Assembly (NCBI RefSeq): GCF_016617715.1
Contig: NZ_CP067225.1
Coordinates: 1,984,001-2,048,000, forward strand
DNA: 64,000 nt
Direction of reading: 5' to 3'
DNA from: Paracoccus sp. MC1862
Lineage (GTDB): Bacteria > Pseudomonadota > Alphaproteobacteria > Rhodobacterales > Rhodobacteraceae
Shown here: positions 1 through 9,804 of the stretch, piece after piece
Position numbering within the stretch: the first letter of the stretch is position 1
Layout of the letters: every line of letters starts with the position of its first letter
Made by a program: the position numbers and the translations under genes
Notes under the pieces: model-generated
What the model was told of the DNA's origin: nothing
Databases searched by the model: none
What the model saw: the letters and a program-made list of their open reading frames with translations, nothing else

Positions 1-1
1 C

Positions 2-2491
2 CAGATCCGCATCGCCGAAGGCGCGACGCTGGCCGAGGCGACGGGGATGCCCTCGCAGGCGGACGTCACGCTCTCGGGCCACGCGATCCAGTGCCGGGTG
101 ACGACCGAGGACCCGCAGAACAACTTCATCCCCGACTATGGCCGCATCACCGCCTATCGCACCGCGACCGGCAACGGCATCCGTCTGGACGGCGGCACGG
201 CCTATGCGGGCGCGGTCATCACCCGCTACTACGATTCGCTGCTGGTGAAGGTCACCGCCTGGGCGCAGACGCCCGAGGCCGCGATCCGGCGCATGGACCG
301 CGCCCTGCGCGAGTTCCGGGTGCGGGGCGTTTCGACCAACATCGACTTCGTCATCAACCTGCTGAAGCACCCGGTCTTCCTGTCGAACGAGGCGACAACC
401 AAGTTCATCGACACGACGCCCGAGCTGTTCGACTTCTCGCCCCGGCAGGACCGGGCGACGAAGATCCTGACCTATCTCGCCGACATCAGCGTGAACGGGC
501 ATCCCGAGACCAAAGGCCGCCCGCGCCCCGCCGAGTCCAAGCTGCCCGTCCCCCCTGCCCCGCGGCAGGAGCCGCCCGAGGGCACCCGGCATCTTCTCGA
601 CCGTGAGGGGCCGCAGGGCGTGGTGGACTGGCTGTCCCGCCAGCAGCGGCTGCTGCTGACCGACACCACCATGCGCGACGGGCACCAGTCGCTGCTGGCG
701 ACGCGGATGCGGTCCATCGACATGATCCGGGTGGCGCCGGCCTATGCGGCGAACCTGCCCGGCCTTTTCTCGGTCGAATGCTGGGGCGGGGCGACCTTCG
801 ACGTGGCCTATCGCTTCCTGCAGGAATGCCCCTGGCAGCGGCTGCGCGACATCCGCGCGGCCATGCCCAACATCATGACGCAGATGCTGCTGCGCGCCAG
901 CAATGGCGTCGGCTACACCAACTATCCCGACAACGTGGTGCAAAGCTTTGTCGCGCAAGCGGCGCAATCCGGCGTGGACGTGTTCCGCGTCTTCGATTCG
1001 CTCAACTGGGTCGAGAACATGCGCGTGGCGATGGACGCCGTGGTGGACTCGGGCAAGCTTTGCGAGGCCGCGATCTGCTATACCGGCGACCTGATGGACC
1101 CCGATCGGTCCAAGTATGACCTCGCCTATTACGTCGACATGGGCCGGCAGCTGCGGGAGGCGGGCGCGCATGTCCTCGGCGTCAAGGACATGGCGGGCCT
1201 GCTGAAGCCCGCCGCCGCGCGGGTGCTGTTCAAGGCGCTGCGCGAGGAAGTCGGCCTGCCGATCCACTTCCACACCCATGACACCAGCGGCATCGCGGGG
1301 GCCACGGTGCTGGCGGCAGCGGACTCGGGCGTGGCCATCGTGGACGCGGCGATGGACGCCTTCTCGGGTGGCACCTCGCAGCCCTGCCTCGGGTCCATCG
1401 TCGCGGCGCTGGACGGGACGGACCGCGACACCGGGCTGGACATCGGCAGGGTCCGGGAAATCTCGAACTACTGGGAACGGGTGCGCGACCAGTATTGCGC
1501 CTTCGAGGCGGGAAGCCGCGCCCCGGCATCGGAGGTCTACCTGCACGAGATGCCGGGCGGGCAGTTCACCAACCTCAAGGCGCAGGCGCGGTCCCTGGGG
1601 CTGGAGGACCGCTGGCATCAGGTGGCCGAGACCTATGCAGAGGTGAACCGGATGTTCGGCGACATCGTCAAGGTCACGCCCTCGTCCAAGGTCGTGGGCG
1701 ACATGGCGCTGATGATGGTAGCCCAAGGGCTGACGCGCGCGCAGGTCGAGGACCCCGCCGTCGAGGTCGCCTTCCCGGATTCGGTCGTGGACATGATGCG
1801 CGGCAACCTCGGCCAGCCCCCCGGCGGCTGGCCCGAGGCGCTGCAGCGGAAAGTGCTGAAGGGCGAGGCGCCCATCACCAACCGTCCGGGTGCCCTGATG
1901 CCGCCCGTCGATCTGGCGGCCGCCCGCGTCGAGGTTCAGGCCAAGCTGGACGTCGCGCTCGACGACGAGGACTTCAACGGCTGGCTGATGTATCCCAAGG
2001 TCTTCAGCGACTATGCCGAGCGCCACAAGGCCTATGGCCCGGTCCGCACCCTGCCCACCCCCGCCTTCTTCTACGGCATCGAACCGGGCGAGGAGATCAG
2101 CGTCGAGATCGACCCCGGCAAGACGCTGGAGATCCGTCTGCAGACCATCGGCGACACCGACGACGCGGGCGAGGTGCGGGTATTCTTCGAACTGAACGGC
2201 CAGCCCCGTACCGTGCGGGTGCCGAACCGCGCGGCCAAGGGCGTGACCGCCGCCCGGCCCAAGGCGAATACGGCGAACCCCGGCCATATCGGCGCGCCGA
2301 TGCCCGGCGTGGTGGCGACGGTGGCGGCGCTGGCGGGGACCAAGGTCCGCGCGGGCGACCTGCTGCTGACCATCGAGGCGATGAAGATGGAAACCGGCAT
2401 CCACGCCGACCGCGAGGCCATCGTGAAGGCGGTCCATGTGAGCCCTGGCCAGCAGATCGACGCCAAGGACCTGATGGTCGAACTGGAGTGA
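2..2491 (+). CDS. pyc: Pyruvate carboxylase, C-terminal 829 residues (5' end outside window)
   Basis: This is the 3' part of biotin-dependent pyruvate carboxylase, which makes oxaloacetate from pyruvate, bicarbonate and ATP for anaplerosis. The frame is open from base 2, so the gene begins before the window and most of the biotin-carboxylase domain is missing. The visible order is the end of the biotin-carboxylase domain (GHAIQCRVTTEDP near residue 22), the carboxyltransferase domain opening with DTTMRDGHQSLLATRMR, the conserved central PYC/OADA domain, and a C-terminal biotinyl domain with the lipoyl-like EAMKMET motif whose central lysine takes biotin. The single-chain order is that of pyruvate carboxylase, not of a two-subunit oxaloacetate decarboxylase. 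The frame is intact to the stop and a strong terminator follows at once. Confidence 0.97.
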   Translation, partial: QIRIAEGATLAEATGMPSQADVTLSGHAIQCRVTTEDPQNNFIPDYGRITAYRTATGNGIRLDGGTAYAGAVITRYYDSLLVKVTAWAQTPEAAIRRMDRALREFRVRGVSTNIDFVINLLKHPVFLSNEATTKFIDTTPELFDFSPRQDRATKILTYLADISVNGHPETKGRPRPAESKLPVPPAPRQEPPEGTRHLLDREGPQGVVDWLSRQQRLLLTDTTMRDGHQSLLATRMRSIDMIRVAPAYAANLPGLFSVECWGGATFDVAYRFLQECPWQRLRDIRAAMPNIMTQMLLRASNGVGYTNYPDNVVQSFVAQAAQSGVDVFRVFDSLNWVENMRVAMDAVVDSGKLCEAAICYTGDLMDPDRSKYDLAYYVDMGRQLREAGAHVLGVKDMAGLLKPAAARVLFKALREEVGLPIHFHTHDTSGIAGATVLAAADSGVAIVDAAMDAFSGGTSQPCLGSIVAALDGTDRDTGLDIGRVREISNYWERVRDQYCAFEAGSRAPASEVYLHEMPGGQFTNLKAQARSLGLEDRWHQVAETYAEVNRMFGDIVKVTPSSKVVGDMALMMVAQGLTRAQVEDPAVEVAFPDSVVDMMRGNLGQPPGGWPEALQRKVLKGEAPITNRPGALMPPVDLAAARVEVQAKLDVALDDEDFNGWLMYPKVFSDYAERHKAYGPVRTLPTPAFFYGIEPGEEISVEIDPGKTLEIRLQTIGDTDDAGEVRVFFELNGQPRTVRVPNRAAKGVTAARPKANTANPGHIGAPMPGVVATVAALAGTKVRAGDLLLTIEAMKMETGIHADREAIVKAVHVSPGQQIDAKDLMVELE

Positions 2492-2495
2492 AGGA

Positions 2496-2515
2496 AGGGG
2501 GCGCTCGCGCCCCCT
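2496..2515 (+). terminator. Rho-independent-type hairpin after pyc
   Basis: A perfect 9-bp stem (AGGGGGCGC / GCGCCCCCT) with a 2-base spacer starts 4 bases after the pyc stop. There is no long T-run. The stem is near-symmetric and could work in both directions, since the next gene converges on it. Confidence 0.75.
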
Positions 2516-2545
2516 CTGCCGCTGCGCGGCATTCACCCGCCTCGA

Positions 2546-2569
2546 GGATATTTGAAACCGTCCGAAGCC
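2546..2569 (+). repeat. Dispersed GGATATTTG intergenic element, copy 1 (diverged)
   Basis: The 9-base core GGATATTTG lies about 30 bases after the pyc terminator hairpin. The same core, followed by a purine-rich CGAAGAAGAA tail, occurs at 51841-51866 (minus) and 63757-63782 (plus), both beside GC-rich hairpins. In this copy the tail has diverged and only the core is shared. Confidence 0.5.
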
Positions 2570-2584
2570 CGGCAGGGAGGAGAA

Positions 2585-3028
2585 TCAGCGTTCGATCCCG
2601 GAGGGGGCTTCCGGGTCATCGCGCAGGCGGCGGGGCAGGTCCTCGACGATGCAATCGCCGTCACGGCGGTTCGCGACCCAGCGTTGATCCTCCGGCGGCA
2701 ATTCGAAGGCGGCGCAGAGACGGAACTTGCCCGCCTTGAGCGCCTCGACGCGGTAAGGCTCGCCTGAGCGGCTGTCGGTCAGCGGCACCGTGTCGGGGCA
2801 GCCGGGCGTGGGCGACAGGTCGGCGGGCAGTCGGCGCGTTTCGCTTTCATCGGCAAGGCAGACGACATGGCCCGCAAGGCGGCGCAGGTCCTCCATCCGG
2901 GCATCGTCACGGCGTTCCTTGCGGGCCTGCAATGGTCCCCCGCCGATGGCGAGGCCGGCCACGACGGTTGTGCCCGCAAGGGCCGCGATGGCCCAGCTTG
3001 CCCAGCCCTGCGTCCTTCTAGCGGTCAT
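2585..3028 (-). CDS. Small single-pass membrane or secreted protein, unknown function
   Basis: A protein of about 147 residues that I do not recognise. It begins MTARRTQ, followed by a hydrophobic stretch (about residues 10-30, AIAALAGTTVVAGLAIGG) that fits a signal anchor, then a charged soluble part with four cysteines that could form disulfides outside the membrane. The ATG at 3028 overlaps the last 11 bases of the upstream membrane-protein gene, which argues for co-transcription. Another ATG nine bases upstream (3037) is possible. It ends 90 bases from the convergent pyc. The partner gene is also an uncharacterised membrane protein, so a shared envelope role is only a guess. Confidence 0.6.
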   Translation of the reverse strand: MTARRTQGWASWAIAALAGTTVVAGLAIGGGPLQARKERRDDARMEDLRRLAGHVVCLADESETRRLPADLSPTPGCPDTVPLTDSRSGEPYRVEALKAGKFRLCAAFELPPEDQRWVANRRDGDCIVEDLPRRLRDDPEAPSGIER

Positions 3029-3638
3029 CGAGTTCATCCCGCCACCAGGCAAAGGCCAGCCCGCCGATCATTGCGATCAGCAGGGTCTTGGCCAAGAAGC
3101 GCGCCGTCAGCTCGCCATTCAGCAGCGCGTAGATCACCGCCACCAGATCGCCCAGCAGCGCAAGCGACGCGAGCAGCAGCGTGACCGCCGCGAACCATCT
3201 GCGGACCAGCGACCTGCGGCGGCCTGCATCCTGCGCCGTGTTCCGCGCCACCCTGCGGTTCAGCCACAGGAACAGGGGCACCGCAGAAATCAGCGCCGCC
3301 ATGTTCCAGCGCAGCGCTGAGGGCGACGGCGGATAGCGGTCCGCAAGGCCCGGCAGGACCGAATCGATCACCTGGAAGCCCAGCATCACCACATGCCAAC
3401 AGATGAAGATCAGCAGCAGGAACAGCAGCCCGTAGACCAGCGCCTCGCGCGCCGAGACATGGGGGCGCGGCCGCGGCACCGGCGGCAGGCCCGGCGCGAC
3501 GGCCCAGCCGTCCAGCGCCTCGGCGGCCTCCCGCGCGCTCCACCCCGCCTCTGCCAGGGCGGCGGCCAGGTCGTCCCGGCTGCGCCCCGCGGTCAGCCCT
3601 TGCCGCACGAAATCGCCCAGATCATCGCTGCGCGACAT
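3018..3638 (-). CDS. Multi-pass membrane protein, DUF5671-like
   Basis: This 206-residue protein has a short soluble N-terminus of about 60 residues with a helical-bundle look (DDLGDFVRQGLTAGRSRDDLAAALAEAGW). About four hydrophobic segments follow: LVYGLLFLLLIFICWHVVM, MAALISAVPLFLWL, FAAVTLLLASLALLGDLVAVIYALL and a C-terminal one. The layout resembles the DUF5671 group of membrane proteins, recalled rather than searched. The ATG at 3638 is chosen because residues coded upstream of it lack membrane-protein or coding character and it directly precedes the soluble domain. The downstream small gene overlaps its end, so the two probably form an operon. No enzymatic motif is visible. Confidence 0.7.
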   Translation of the reverse strand: MSRSDDLGDFVRQGLTAGRSRDDLAAALAEAGWSAREAAEALDGWAVAPGLPPVPRPRPHVSAREALVYGLLFLLLIFICWHVVMLGFQVIDSVLPGLADRYPPSPSALRWNMAALISAVPLFLWLNRRVARNTAQDAGRRRSLVRRWFAAVTLLLASLALLGDLVAVIYALLNGELTARFLAKTLLIAMIGGLAFAWWRDELDDR

Positions 3639-3853
3639 GCCTGCCCCCGTTCTCCAGTCTGCATTGGCCAGGATCGGCGGCGCGGGGTCAAGCGCCGGCA
3701 GGCCCGATTTTCCGTCCCGGAACATCCCTGCCGGAGACTCGAGCCGAACAATCACGACTGCCGAAAGGGTCCGGTGCATTTTTCCTCTTGCAGCCATCCG
3801 CGGGCTTGGCTAAATCCCCCTCCACCGGCGGCGGACGCCACCGGAGACGGAGC

Positions 3854-3928
3854 GCGGGCGTAGCTCAGGGGTAGAGCATAACCTTGCCAAGGTTAGGGTC
3901 GTGAGTTCGAATCTCATCGCCCGCTCCA
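3854..3928 (+). tRNA. tRNA-Gly (anticodon GCC)
   Basis: A full 75-nt cloverleaf: acceptor arm GCGGGCG pairing with CGCCCGC, D-arm GCTCAGGGGTAGAGC, anticodon stem-loop AACC-TTGCCAA-GGTT giving GCC, T-loop GTTCGAATC and an encoded CCA. It marks the left edge of the disturbed 3.9-29.4 kb region, and tRNA 3' ends are common integration sites. I found no second copy of its 3' end inside the window. Confidence 0.97.
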
Positions 3929-3971
3929 GATTTCAGTTTCAAGATCAACTGTTCAAGACGCATTCTCCGGG

Positions 3972-5287
3972 GTGCTTCTTGCTTGCAGACCAATTGTCTC
4001 TGCGATGTACAAAGCATCCTGCTGTAGTGCGGCGGCCCCGCGGCTGCTCGTCGCGGCCGAGGGCATGCATTACACCTCCGCCGATGGTCACCAGGTGCTT
4101 GACGGCACTGCCGGCCTCTGGTGCTGCAACGCCGGTCATGGACGCAGCCAGATCACCGAGGCCGTGAGCCGCCAGCTCGCCACGCTCGATTATGCGCCCT
4201 CCTTCAACATGGGCCATCCCATCGCCTTCGATTTTGCCGAGCGGCTCGCCGCCATCGCGCCGGGGCCCGAGGGCGGAAGGCTCGACCGGGTCTTTTTCAC
4301 CGGCTCGGGATCGGAGTCGGTCGACACCGCGCTGAAGATCGCCATCGCCTACCAGCACGCCGTTGGACAGGGCACCCGTACCCGTGTCATCGGCCGCGAA
4401 CGAGGCTACCACGGGGTCGGCTTCGGCGGCATCTCGGTTGGTGGTCTGGTCAACAACCGCCGCGTCTTCCCGCAAATTCCGGCTGACCATCTCCGACATA
4501 CCCATGACCTCGCGAAGAACGCCTTTGTGAAGGGGCAGCCCGAGCATGGCGCCGACCTGGCCGAGGATCTCGAGCGCCTGGTCCAGCTGCACGGCGCCGA
4601 AACCATCGCCGCCTGCATCGTCGAGCCGGTCGCCGGCTCGACCGGCGTCCTCGTGCCGCCCAGGGCTACCTCGAGCGCCTGCGCGAGATTGCGACGAAGC
4701 ATGGCATCCTTTTGATCTTCGACGAGGTCATCACCGGCTTTGGCCGCCTCGGCGCACCTTTCGCCAGCGACTTCTTCGGCGTGACCCCGGCTCTGGTGAC
4801 GACCGCCAAGGGTCTGACCAATGGCGTGATCCCGATGGGTGCGGTCTTCGCCTCGCGCGCTGTCCATGATGCCCTGATGACCGGACCCGAGAACGTCATC
4901 GAGCTGTTCCACGGATACACCTACTCCGGCCACCCCGCTGCCTGCGCTGCAGGCTTGGCCACGCTCGATATCTACGAAGGCGAGGGTCTCTTCACCCGCG
5001 CGGCAGGGCTGCAGGCGAAATGGAATGATGCGATCCATGCGCTGAAGAGCGCGAAGAACGTCATCGACATCCGCACCATCGGCCTGATCGCCGGGATCGA
5101 GCTTGCTCCGCGCGAAGGCGCGGTCGGGACGCGCGCCTATGATGTCTTCGTCGACTGCCTGGCGAAAGGGCTGCTGATCCGCGTCACCGGCGACATCATA
5201 GCCCTGTCGCCGCCGTTGATCGTCGAGGAGGGCCAGATCGACGAGATGGTCAGCGTCCTTGGCGACGCCCTCGCGCGCGCCGCCTGA
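3972..5287 (+). pseudogene. Beta-alanine/omega-amino acid:pyruvate aminotransferase (class III), frameshifted
   Basis: A PLP-dependent class III aminotransferase of the omega-amino acid:pyruvate type, which would move the amino group of beta-alanine to pyruvate. Clear homology starts at AAPRLLVAAEGMHYTSADG (about base 4028) and includes GLWCCNAGHGR, FFTGSGSESVDTALK, IFDEVITGFGR and the PLP-lysine segment TTAKGLTNGVIPMGAVF. A one-base deletion near 4661 shifts the frame after GVLVPP; restoring it joins both halves into 438 residues, close to family length. The usual N-terminal WMPFTANRxFK segment is missing and replaced by unrelated sequence beginning soon after the tRNA. The gene is therefore damaged at both the 5' end and the middle. 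Alr, dadA, ridA and mmsA follow in the same direction. Confidence 0.85.
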
Positions 5288-5312
5288 GCGAAGGGAGCCG
5301 GGAGGGGGGCCG

Positions 5313-6437
5313 ATGCGTGATACCGACTTTCGGCACGCCGGCGCCGTGCTCGAGATCGACCTCTCGGCTATCCGGCACAACTACCGAACCCTCCGCGCCA
5401 TGGTAGGCGGCACCTGTGCCGCCGTAGTGAAAGCCGACGCTTACGGGCTCGGGGCAGCGGCGGTCGCCCAAGTCCTTTACGCCGAGGGCGCGCGTCAGTT
5501 CTTCGTCGCGCATCTGGACGAGGCGCTTGCTCTTCGGCCAGCGCTGCCGGCGGGAGCCGAGGTCTTCATCCTGAACGGCCTCCCGCCGGGTGCTGAGGCG
5601 GATTGCGCGGCTTCAGGCCTCATTCCGGTGCTGAACAGTGCGGCCCAGATTGACGCCTGGGCCGGCCTCGCTCGCCTGCAGGGCCGCCCCCTCCTGGCTG
5701 TGGTGCAGGTCGACAGCGGCATGTCCCGCATGGGACTTCCCGAGGACGAACTCGAGGCGGTCACGGCCACCCCCGAACGGCTTGAGGGCATCACACTGCG
5801 CCTCGTCATGAGTCATCTCGCCTGCGCCGAGCGGCAGGATCACGCAATGAACCGCACCCAGCTTGCCGGCTTCGAGGCGGCACGGCGGCGCCTGCCCGCT
5901 GCTCCCGGCAGTTTTGCCAACTCCTCCGGGATTTTCCTCGGCTCGGATTTCCACTTCGATCTGGCCCGCCCCGGTGCGGCGCTCTATGGGATTGCGCCAG
6001 TCGCGAATGCGCCAAACCCGATGCGGCCGGTGGTCCGCTTGCGCGGCCGCATTGTGCAGATCCGGGACATCCCGGCCGGGGCGCAGGTTGGTTACGGTGC
6101 CAGCTGGACTGCGGAGCGGCCGGGTCGGATTGCCACTGTCTCGGTTGGCTATGCCGATGGCTATCTCCGCAGCCTCAGCCACCGTGCTGTCGCACATGTA
6201 GGCGAGATGCCGGTGCCGCTCGTCGGCATCGTCTCGATGGACAGTATCACGCTCGATGTCACCGGTGCGCCAGCGGCCGTTCCAGGCGGTTTCGTCGACC
6301 TGATCGGTCCTCACAATCCGGTTGATGCGGTTGCCACTGCGGCCAGCACCATCGGCTATGAAGTTCTCACCTCGCTCGGCAGCCGCTATGCGCGTGCCTA
6401 TGCCGACGCTCTCTGCACGGAAAGGCAGACGGCATGA
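5313..6437 (+). CDS. alr: Alanine racemase (catabolic, DadX-like)
   Basis: A PLP fold-type III racemase interconverting L- and D-alanine, 374 residues and full length. The N-terminal TIM-barrel domain carries [11 protein letters not shown] with the PLP lysine at about residue 40. The substrate-side SGMSRMG motif follows, and the C-terminal domain has VGYGASW with the catalytic tyrosine and GYADGY. The ATG at 5313 follows a GGAGG ribosome site; an upstream in-frame ATG at 5259 would overlap the aminotransferase and adds non-conserved residues. The stop overlaps the dadA start by 4 bases. Its position next to a D-amino-acid dehydrogenase gene argues for a catabolic role rather than supply of D-alanine to the cell wall. 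This gene is intact while three neighbours are not. Confidence 0.93.
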   Translation: MRDTDFRHAGAVLEIDLSAIRHNYRTLRAMVGGTCAAVVKADAYGLGAAAVAQVLYAEGARQFFVAHLDEALALRPALPAGAEVFILNGLPPGAEADCAASGLIPVLNSAAQIDAWAGLARLQGRPLLAVVQVDSGMSRMGLPEDELEAVTATPERLEGITLRLVMSHLACAERQDHAMNRTQLAGFEAARRRLPAAPGSFANSSGIFLGSDFHFDLARPGAALYGIAPVANAPNPMRPVVRLRGRIVQIRDIPAGAQVGYGASWTAERPGRIATVSVGYADGYLRSLSHRAVAHVGEMPVPLVGIVSMDSITLDVTGAPAAVPGGFVDLIGPHNPVDAVATAASTIGYEVLTSLGSRYARAYADALCTERQTA

Positions 6438-7730
6438 AGATCGTCATTCTTGGCAGCGGCGTTATCGGCGTGACGTCTGCTTGGTATCTCGCGCAGGCCG
6501 GCTATGAGGTCGTAGTTCTGGACCGACAGCAGGGGCCCGCACTTGAGACGAGCTTCGCAAACGCGGGCGAAATCTCGCCCGGCTACGCCACGCCTTGGGC
6601 AGGACCTGGCGTCCCCTTGAAGGCCATCAAGTGGATGATGATGCGGCACAGCCCGCTCCTCATCCACCCGCACCTCGAACGGGCTTTCTGGCGCTTCGGC
6701 CTTGCCATGCTCCGCAACTGCACCGCCGAGCGCTATGAGGTGAACAAGAGCCGCATGGTGCCGATCGCCGAGTACAGCCGCGACATGCTCAAGGCCCTCC
6801 GCGTCGAGACCGGGATCGCCTACGACGAGCGCATGCAGGGCACGCTCCAGCTCTTCCGCACCGAGAAGCTGATGGCCGGCGCGCCCAAGGACATGAGGGT
6901 CCTCGATGCGCTCGGCGTTCCGAATGAGCTCCTCGACCCCGATGGTTGCATCGCCGTCGAGCCGGCGCTCGCCAAAGCCCGGGGCAAGTTCGTCGGCGGC
7001 CTCCGCCTGCCCAACGACGAGACCGGCGACTGCTTCAAGTTTACCAACGCCTTGCGGGACCTCGCCGCCGCTCGGGGCGTCGACTTCCGCTACGCCGTCA
7101 CGATCAAGCATCTGATCGCCGATGGTGGTCGGATAACCGGTGTCTCCACCGATCAGGGCACCGTCACCGGCGACGCTTATGTGCTGGCACTTGGCAGCTA
7201 CTCGCCGCTCATGCTGAAGCCCCACGGCATCGATCTGCCGATCTATCCGGTCAAGGGCTATTCGCTGACCGTACCGATCACCGACCCTGCCGGCGCGCCG
7301 GAATCGACGGTGATGGACGAGAAGCACAAGGTGGCGATCACCCGCCTCGGCGACCGCATCCGTGTGGGGGGCATGGCCGAGCTCGACGGCTACTCAACCG
7401 ACCTGCACCCGAACCGCCGTGCGACGCTTGAGCATGTGGTGTCTGACCTTTATCCGGCCGGCGGCGACGCAAAGGCGGGCAGCTTCTGGGCCGGCCACCG
7501 GCCGATGACCCCGGACGGACCGCCGGTAATCGGCCGGGCGAAGTATCCGAATCTTTGGCTTCAACACCGGCCATGGCACACTCGGCTGGACCAGGGCCTG
7601 CGGTTCGGGCCGGGTGCTGGCCGACCTCGTCTCTGGCCGCGCCCCCGAGATCGACGCGAGCGAACTCAGTATCGAACGCTATACCGCCACGCCTCTCCGA
7701 TCCATCCGCCGCAAGGAGCTTCCCGCATGA
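6434..7730 (+). pseudogene. dadA: D-amino acid dehydrogenase DadA, frameshifted near C-terminus
   Basis: A FAD-dependent D-amino acid dehydrogenase that oxidises D-alanine to pyruvate and ammonia at the membrane. The N-terminal dinucleotide-binding motif is [43 protein letters not shown] and [17 protein letters not shown] are family signatures. At about 7559 an extra base moves the frame. Removing one T restores [20 protein letters not shown] and a 431-residue protein ending at 7730, with the ATGA overlap to ridA. As read, translation runs on in the wrong frame straight into the ridA frame, producing an apparent 556-residue fusion. A sequencing error is possible, but two neighbours carry similar one-base lesions. 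Confidence 0.87.
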
Positions 7731-8104
7731 TCCCGATCAACGCCACCGGCGCGCCTGCCGCTATCGGACCCTATTGCCACACCGTCGCCTTCGGCGAGTT
7801 CGTCTTCACCTCGGGGCAGATTCCGCTCGATCTTTCGGGTGCAATGCCCGCCGGCATCGAGGCGCAGACCGAGCAAGTCTTCGACAACCTCGAAGCAGTG
7901 CTCGCTGAAGCCAATAGCAGCCTTGATCGGGTGGTGAAGGCGACCGTCTTCGTCACCGATCTCGGGGACTTCGCCAAGCTCAATGCGATCTACGAAAAGC
8001 GCTTTGGCGCCCACAAGCCGGCGCGCTCGACCGTGCAGGTCGCGGCTCTGCCCCGGGGCGCCGCGGTTGAGATCGAACTTGTCGCGACCCTCTCCGGCGC
8101 CTGA
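7727..8104 (+). CDS. ridA: RidA/YjgF-family enamine/imine deaminase
   Basis: A 125-residue protein of the RidA (YER057c/UK114) family, which hydrolyses reactive enamine and imine intermediates made by PLP enzymes and amino-acid oxidases. It shows the family pattern [22 protein letters not shown] at the start and the C-terminal [19 protein letters not shown], with the carboxylate-binding arginine in ARSTV. It begins at the ATG of an ATGA overlap with dadA, so it is likely translationally coupled. A role clearing imines from DadA or the aminotransferase is inferred from the neighbours. Confidence 0.92.
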   Translation: MIPINATGAPAAIGPYCHTVAFGEFVFTSGQIPLDLSGAMPAGIEAQTEQVFDNLEAVLAEANSSLDRVVKATVFVTDLGDFAKLNAIYEKRFGAHKPARSTVQVAALPRGAAVEIELVATLSGA

Positions 8105-8149
8105 GGGCGGCAGAAAGCCAGCCAAACAAAATCCAAAAGGACCACACCC

Positions 8150-9648
8150 ATGACCGATCTATTCCACTACATCTCTGGCGAGAGTGTCCCGGGCAGATCC
8201 GGCCGCTTCGCCGACGTGTTCAACCCGGCGACCGGCAGCATTGAGAAACGAGTGGCGCTGGCCACCGCCGAAGAGATCGGCGAAGCCGTGGCGGTGGCCA
8301 AGGCGGCATGGCCTGCCTGGCAAAGACGCCCCCGCTGCGGCGCGCGCGCATCCTCGACAGGTTCAAGTTCCTGCTGATGGAGAATGCCGACAAGCTTGCC
8401 GAACTCATCTCCGTCGAACATGGAAAGACCCATGATGACGCCTTGGGAGAGGTGACGCGAGGGCTTGAGGTCGTCGAGTTCGCGGTGGGCATTCCCCAAC
8501 TGCTGAAAGGAGAGGTGACGGAGAATGTCGGCACCGGCGTCGACAGTCATTCCCTGCGCCAGCCCCTGGGTGTCGTGGCCGGGATCACGCCGTTCAACTT
8601 CCCCTGCATGGTCCCGATGTGGATGTTTCCCGTCGCGCTTGCCTGCGGCAACTGCTTCATCCTGAAGCCATCTGAGCGGGATCCCTCCGCGCCACTGTTC
8701 CTCGCCGAGCTGCTGACTCAGGCGGGCCTGCCGGCGGGCGTGTTCAACGTGGTCAACGGCGACAAGGAGGCTGTTGACGCGCTGCTCGCCCACCCCGATG
8801 TGAAGGCAATCAGCTTTGTCGGCTCGACGCCGGTCGCACGCGACATCTATACGACCGGCACCGCGCATGGAAAGCGCGTCCAGGCGCTCGGCGGCGCCAA
8901 GAACCACGCGATTATCATGCCGGATGCGGACATCGACATGGCCGTCGGCGCGCTGACGGGCGCGGCCTACGGCTCGGCCGGTGAGCGCTGCATGGCGATT
9001 TCGGTGGCCGTGCCGGTCGGCGAAGAGACCGCGAACAGGCTGATCGAAAAGCTCATCCCGAAGATCGAGGCGCTGAAGATCGGCCCTGCCGCCGATCGGA
9101 CCTCGGAATTGGGCCCGCTCGTCACCGCGCAGCATCTCGCCAAGGTCCGAGGTTACATCGACCAGGGCGAGCGAGAGGGGGCAAAGCTCGTTGTGGATGG
9201 CCGCGACTTCACAGCGCCTCAAGGCTACGAGAACGGTTACTTTATCGGCGGCACCCTGTTCGACAACGTGACGCCGGACATGACGATCTGGAAGGAAGAG
9301 ATCTTCGGCCCGGTCCTCTCCATCGCGCGTGCCGCGAACTACCAGGAGGCGGTGGACCTGGTCGCCCAACATGAATACGGCAATGGTGTCGCCATCTTCA
9401 CCCGTGATGGTGACGCGTCACGCGCCTTCGGCCACGAGGTCGAGGTCGGCATGGTTGGCATCAACGTCCCGATCCCGGTGCCAATGGCGTTCCATTCCTT
9501 TGGGGGATGGAAGGATTCACTCTTTGGCGACCACCACATGCATGGACCCGAGGACGTTCGGTTCTACACTTGTCTAAAGACCCTTACGACCCGCTGGCCG
9601 ACTGGCATGCGGTCAGAGGCCGAGTTTGTCATGCCAACGATGGGATAA
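8150..9648 (+). pseudogene. mmsA: Methylmalonate/malonate semialdehyde dehydrogenase (CoA-acylating), frameshifted
   Basis: An aldehyde dehydrogenase of the MmsA type, converting malonate or methylmalonate semialdehyde to acetyl- or propionyl-CoA with NAD and CoA. It starts MTDLFHYISGESVPG after an AAAAGGA ribosome site. Seen motifs are the active-site [16 protein letters not shown] (nucleophile cysteine), [19 protein letters not shown] and [10 protein letters not shown] one-base deletion near 8321-8325 (at [14 protein letters not shown]) splits the frame; adding one base gives exactly 500 codons, which is normal for the family. The product fits the cluster: the aminotransferase would make malonate semialdehyde from beta-alanine and this enzyme would remove it. 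Confidence 0.9.
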
Positions 9649-9657
9649 CTCAGTTGA

Positions 9658-9683
9658 CATGGGGCGAGTTCGCTTGCCCCATG
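9658..9683 (+). terminator. Hairpin after mmsA
   Basis: An 8-bp perfect inverted repeat (CATGGGGC / GCCCCATG) with a 10-base loop begins 9 bases after the mmsA stop. No clear T-run follows, so termination is likely but not certain. Confidence 0.55.
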
Positions 9684-9804
9684 TTGCGAATGTAGCAGTG
9701 TAGTGTGGCGCCCCTATCGGGTCAGCACGATCCGCGCAATCACCATCCGCACGAGATCATCTGCGGCCAGGTCGCTCAAGATTGCTGCAGGTACTATCCG
9801 GGGT

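Noticed and set aside
3905..3928. tRNA-Gly 3' end as an attL with a matching attR
   Set aside because: No second copy of the T-arm/acceptor sequence was found up to tRNA-Pro, and no integrase gene is present in the window.
6434..8104. Apparent 556-residue DadA-RidA fusion protein
   Set aside because: The join results from a one-base insertion near 7559. Removing it restores the normal DadA C-terminus and an ATGA overlap with a separate ridA.
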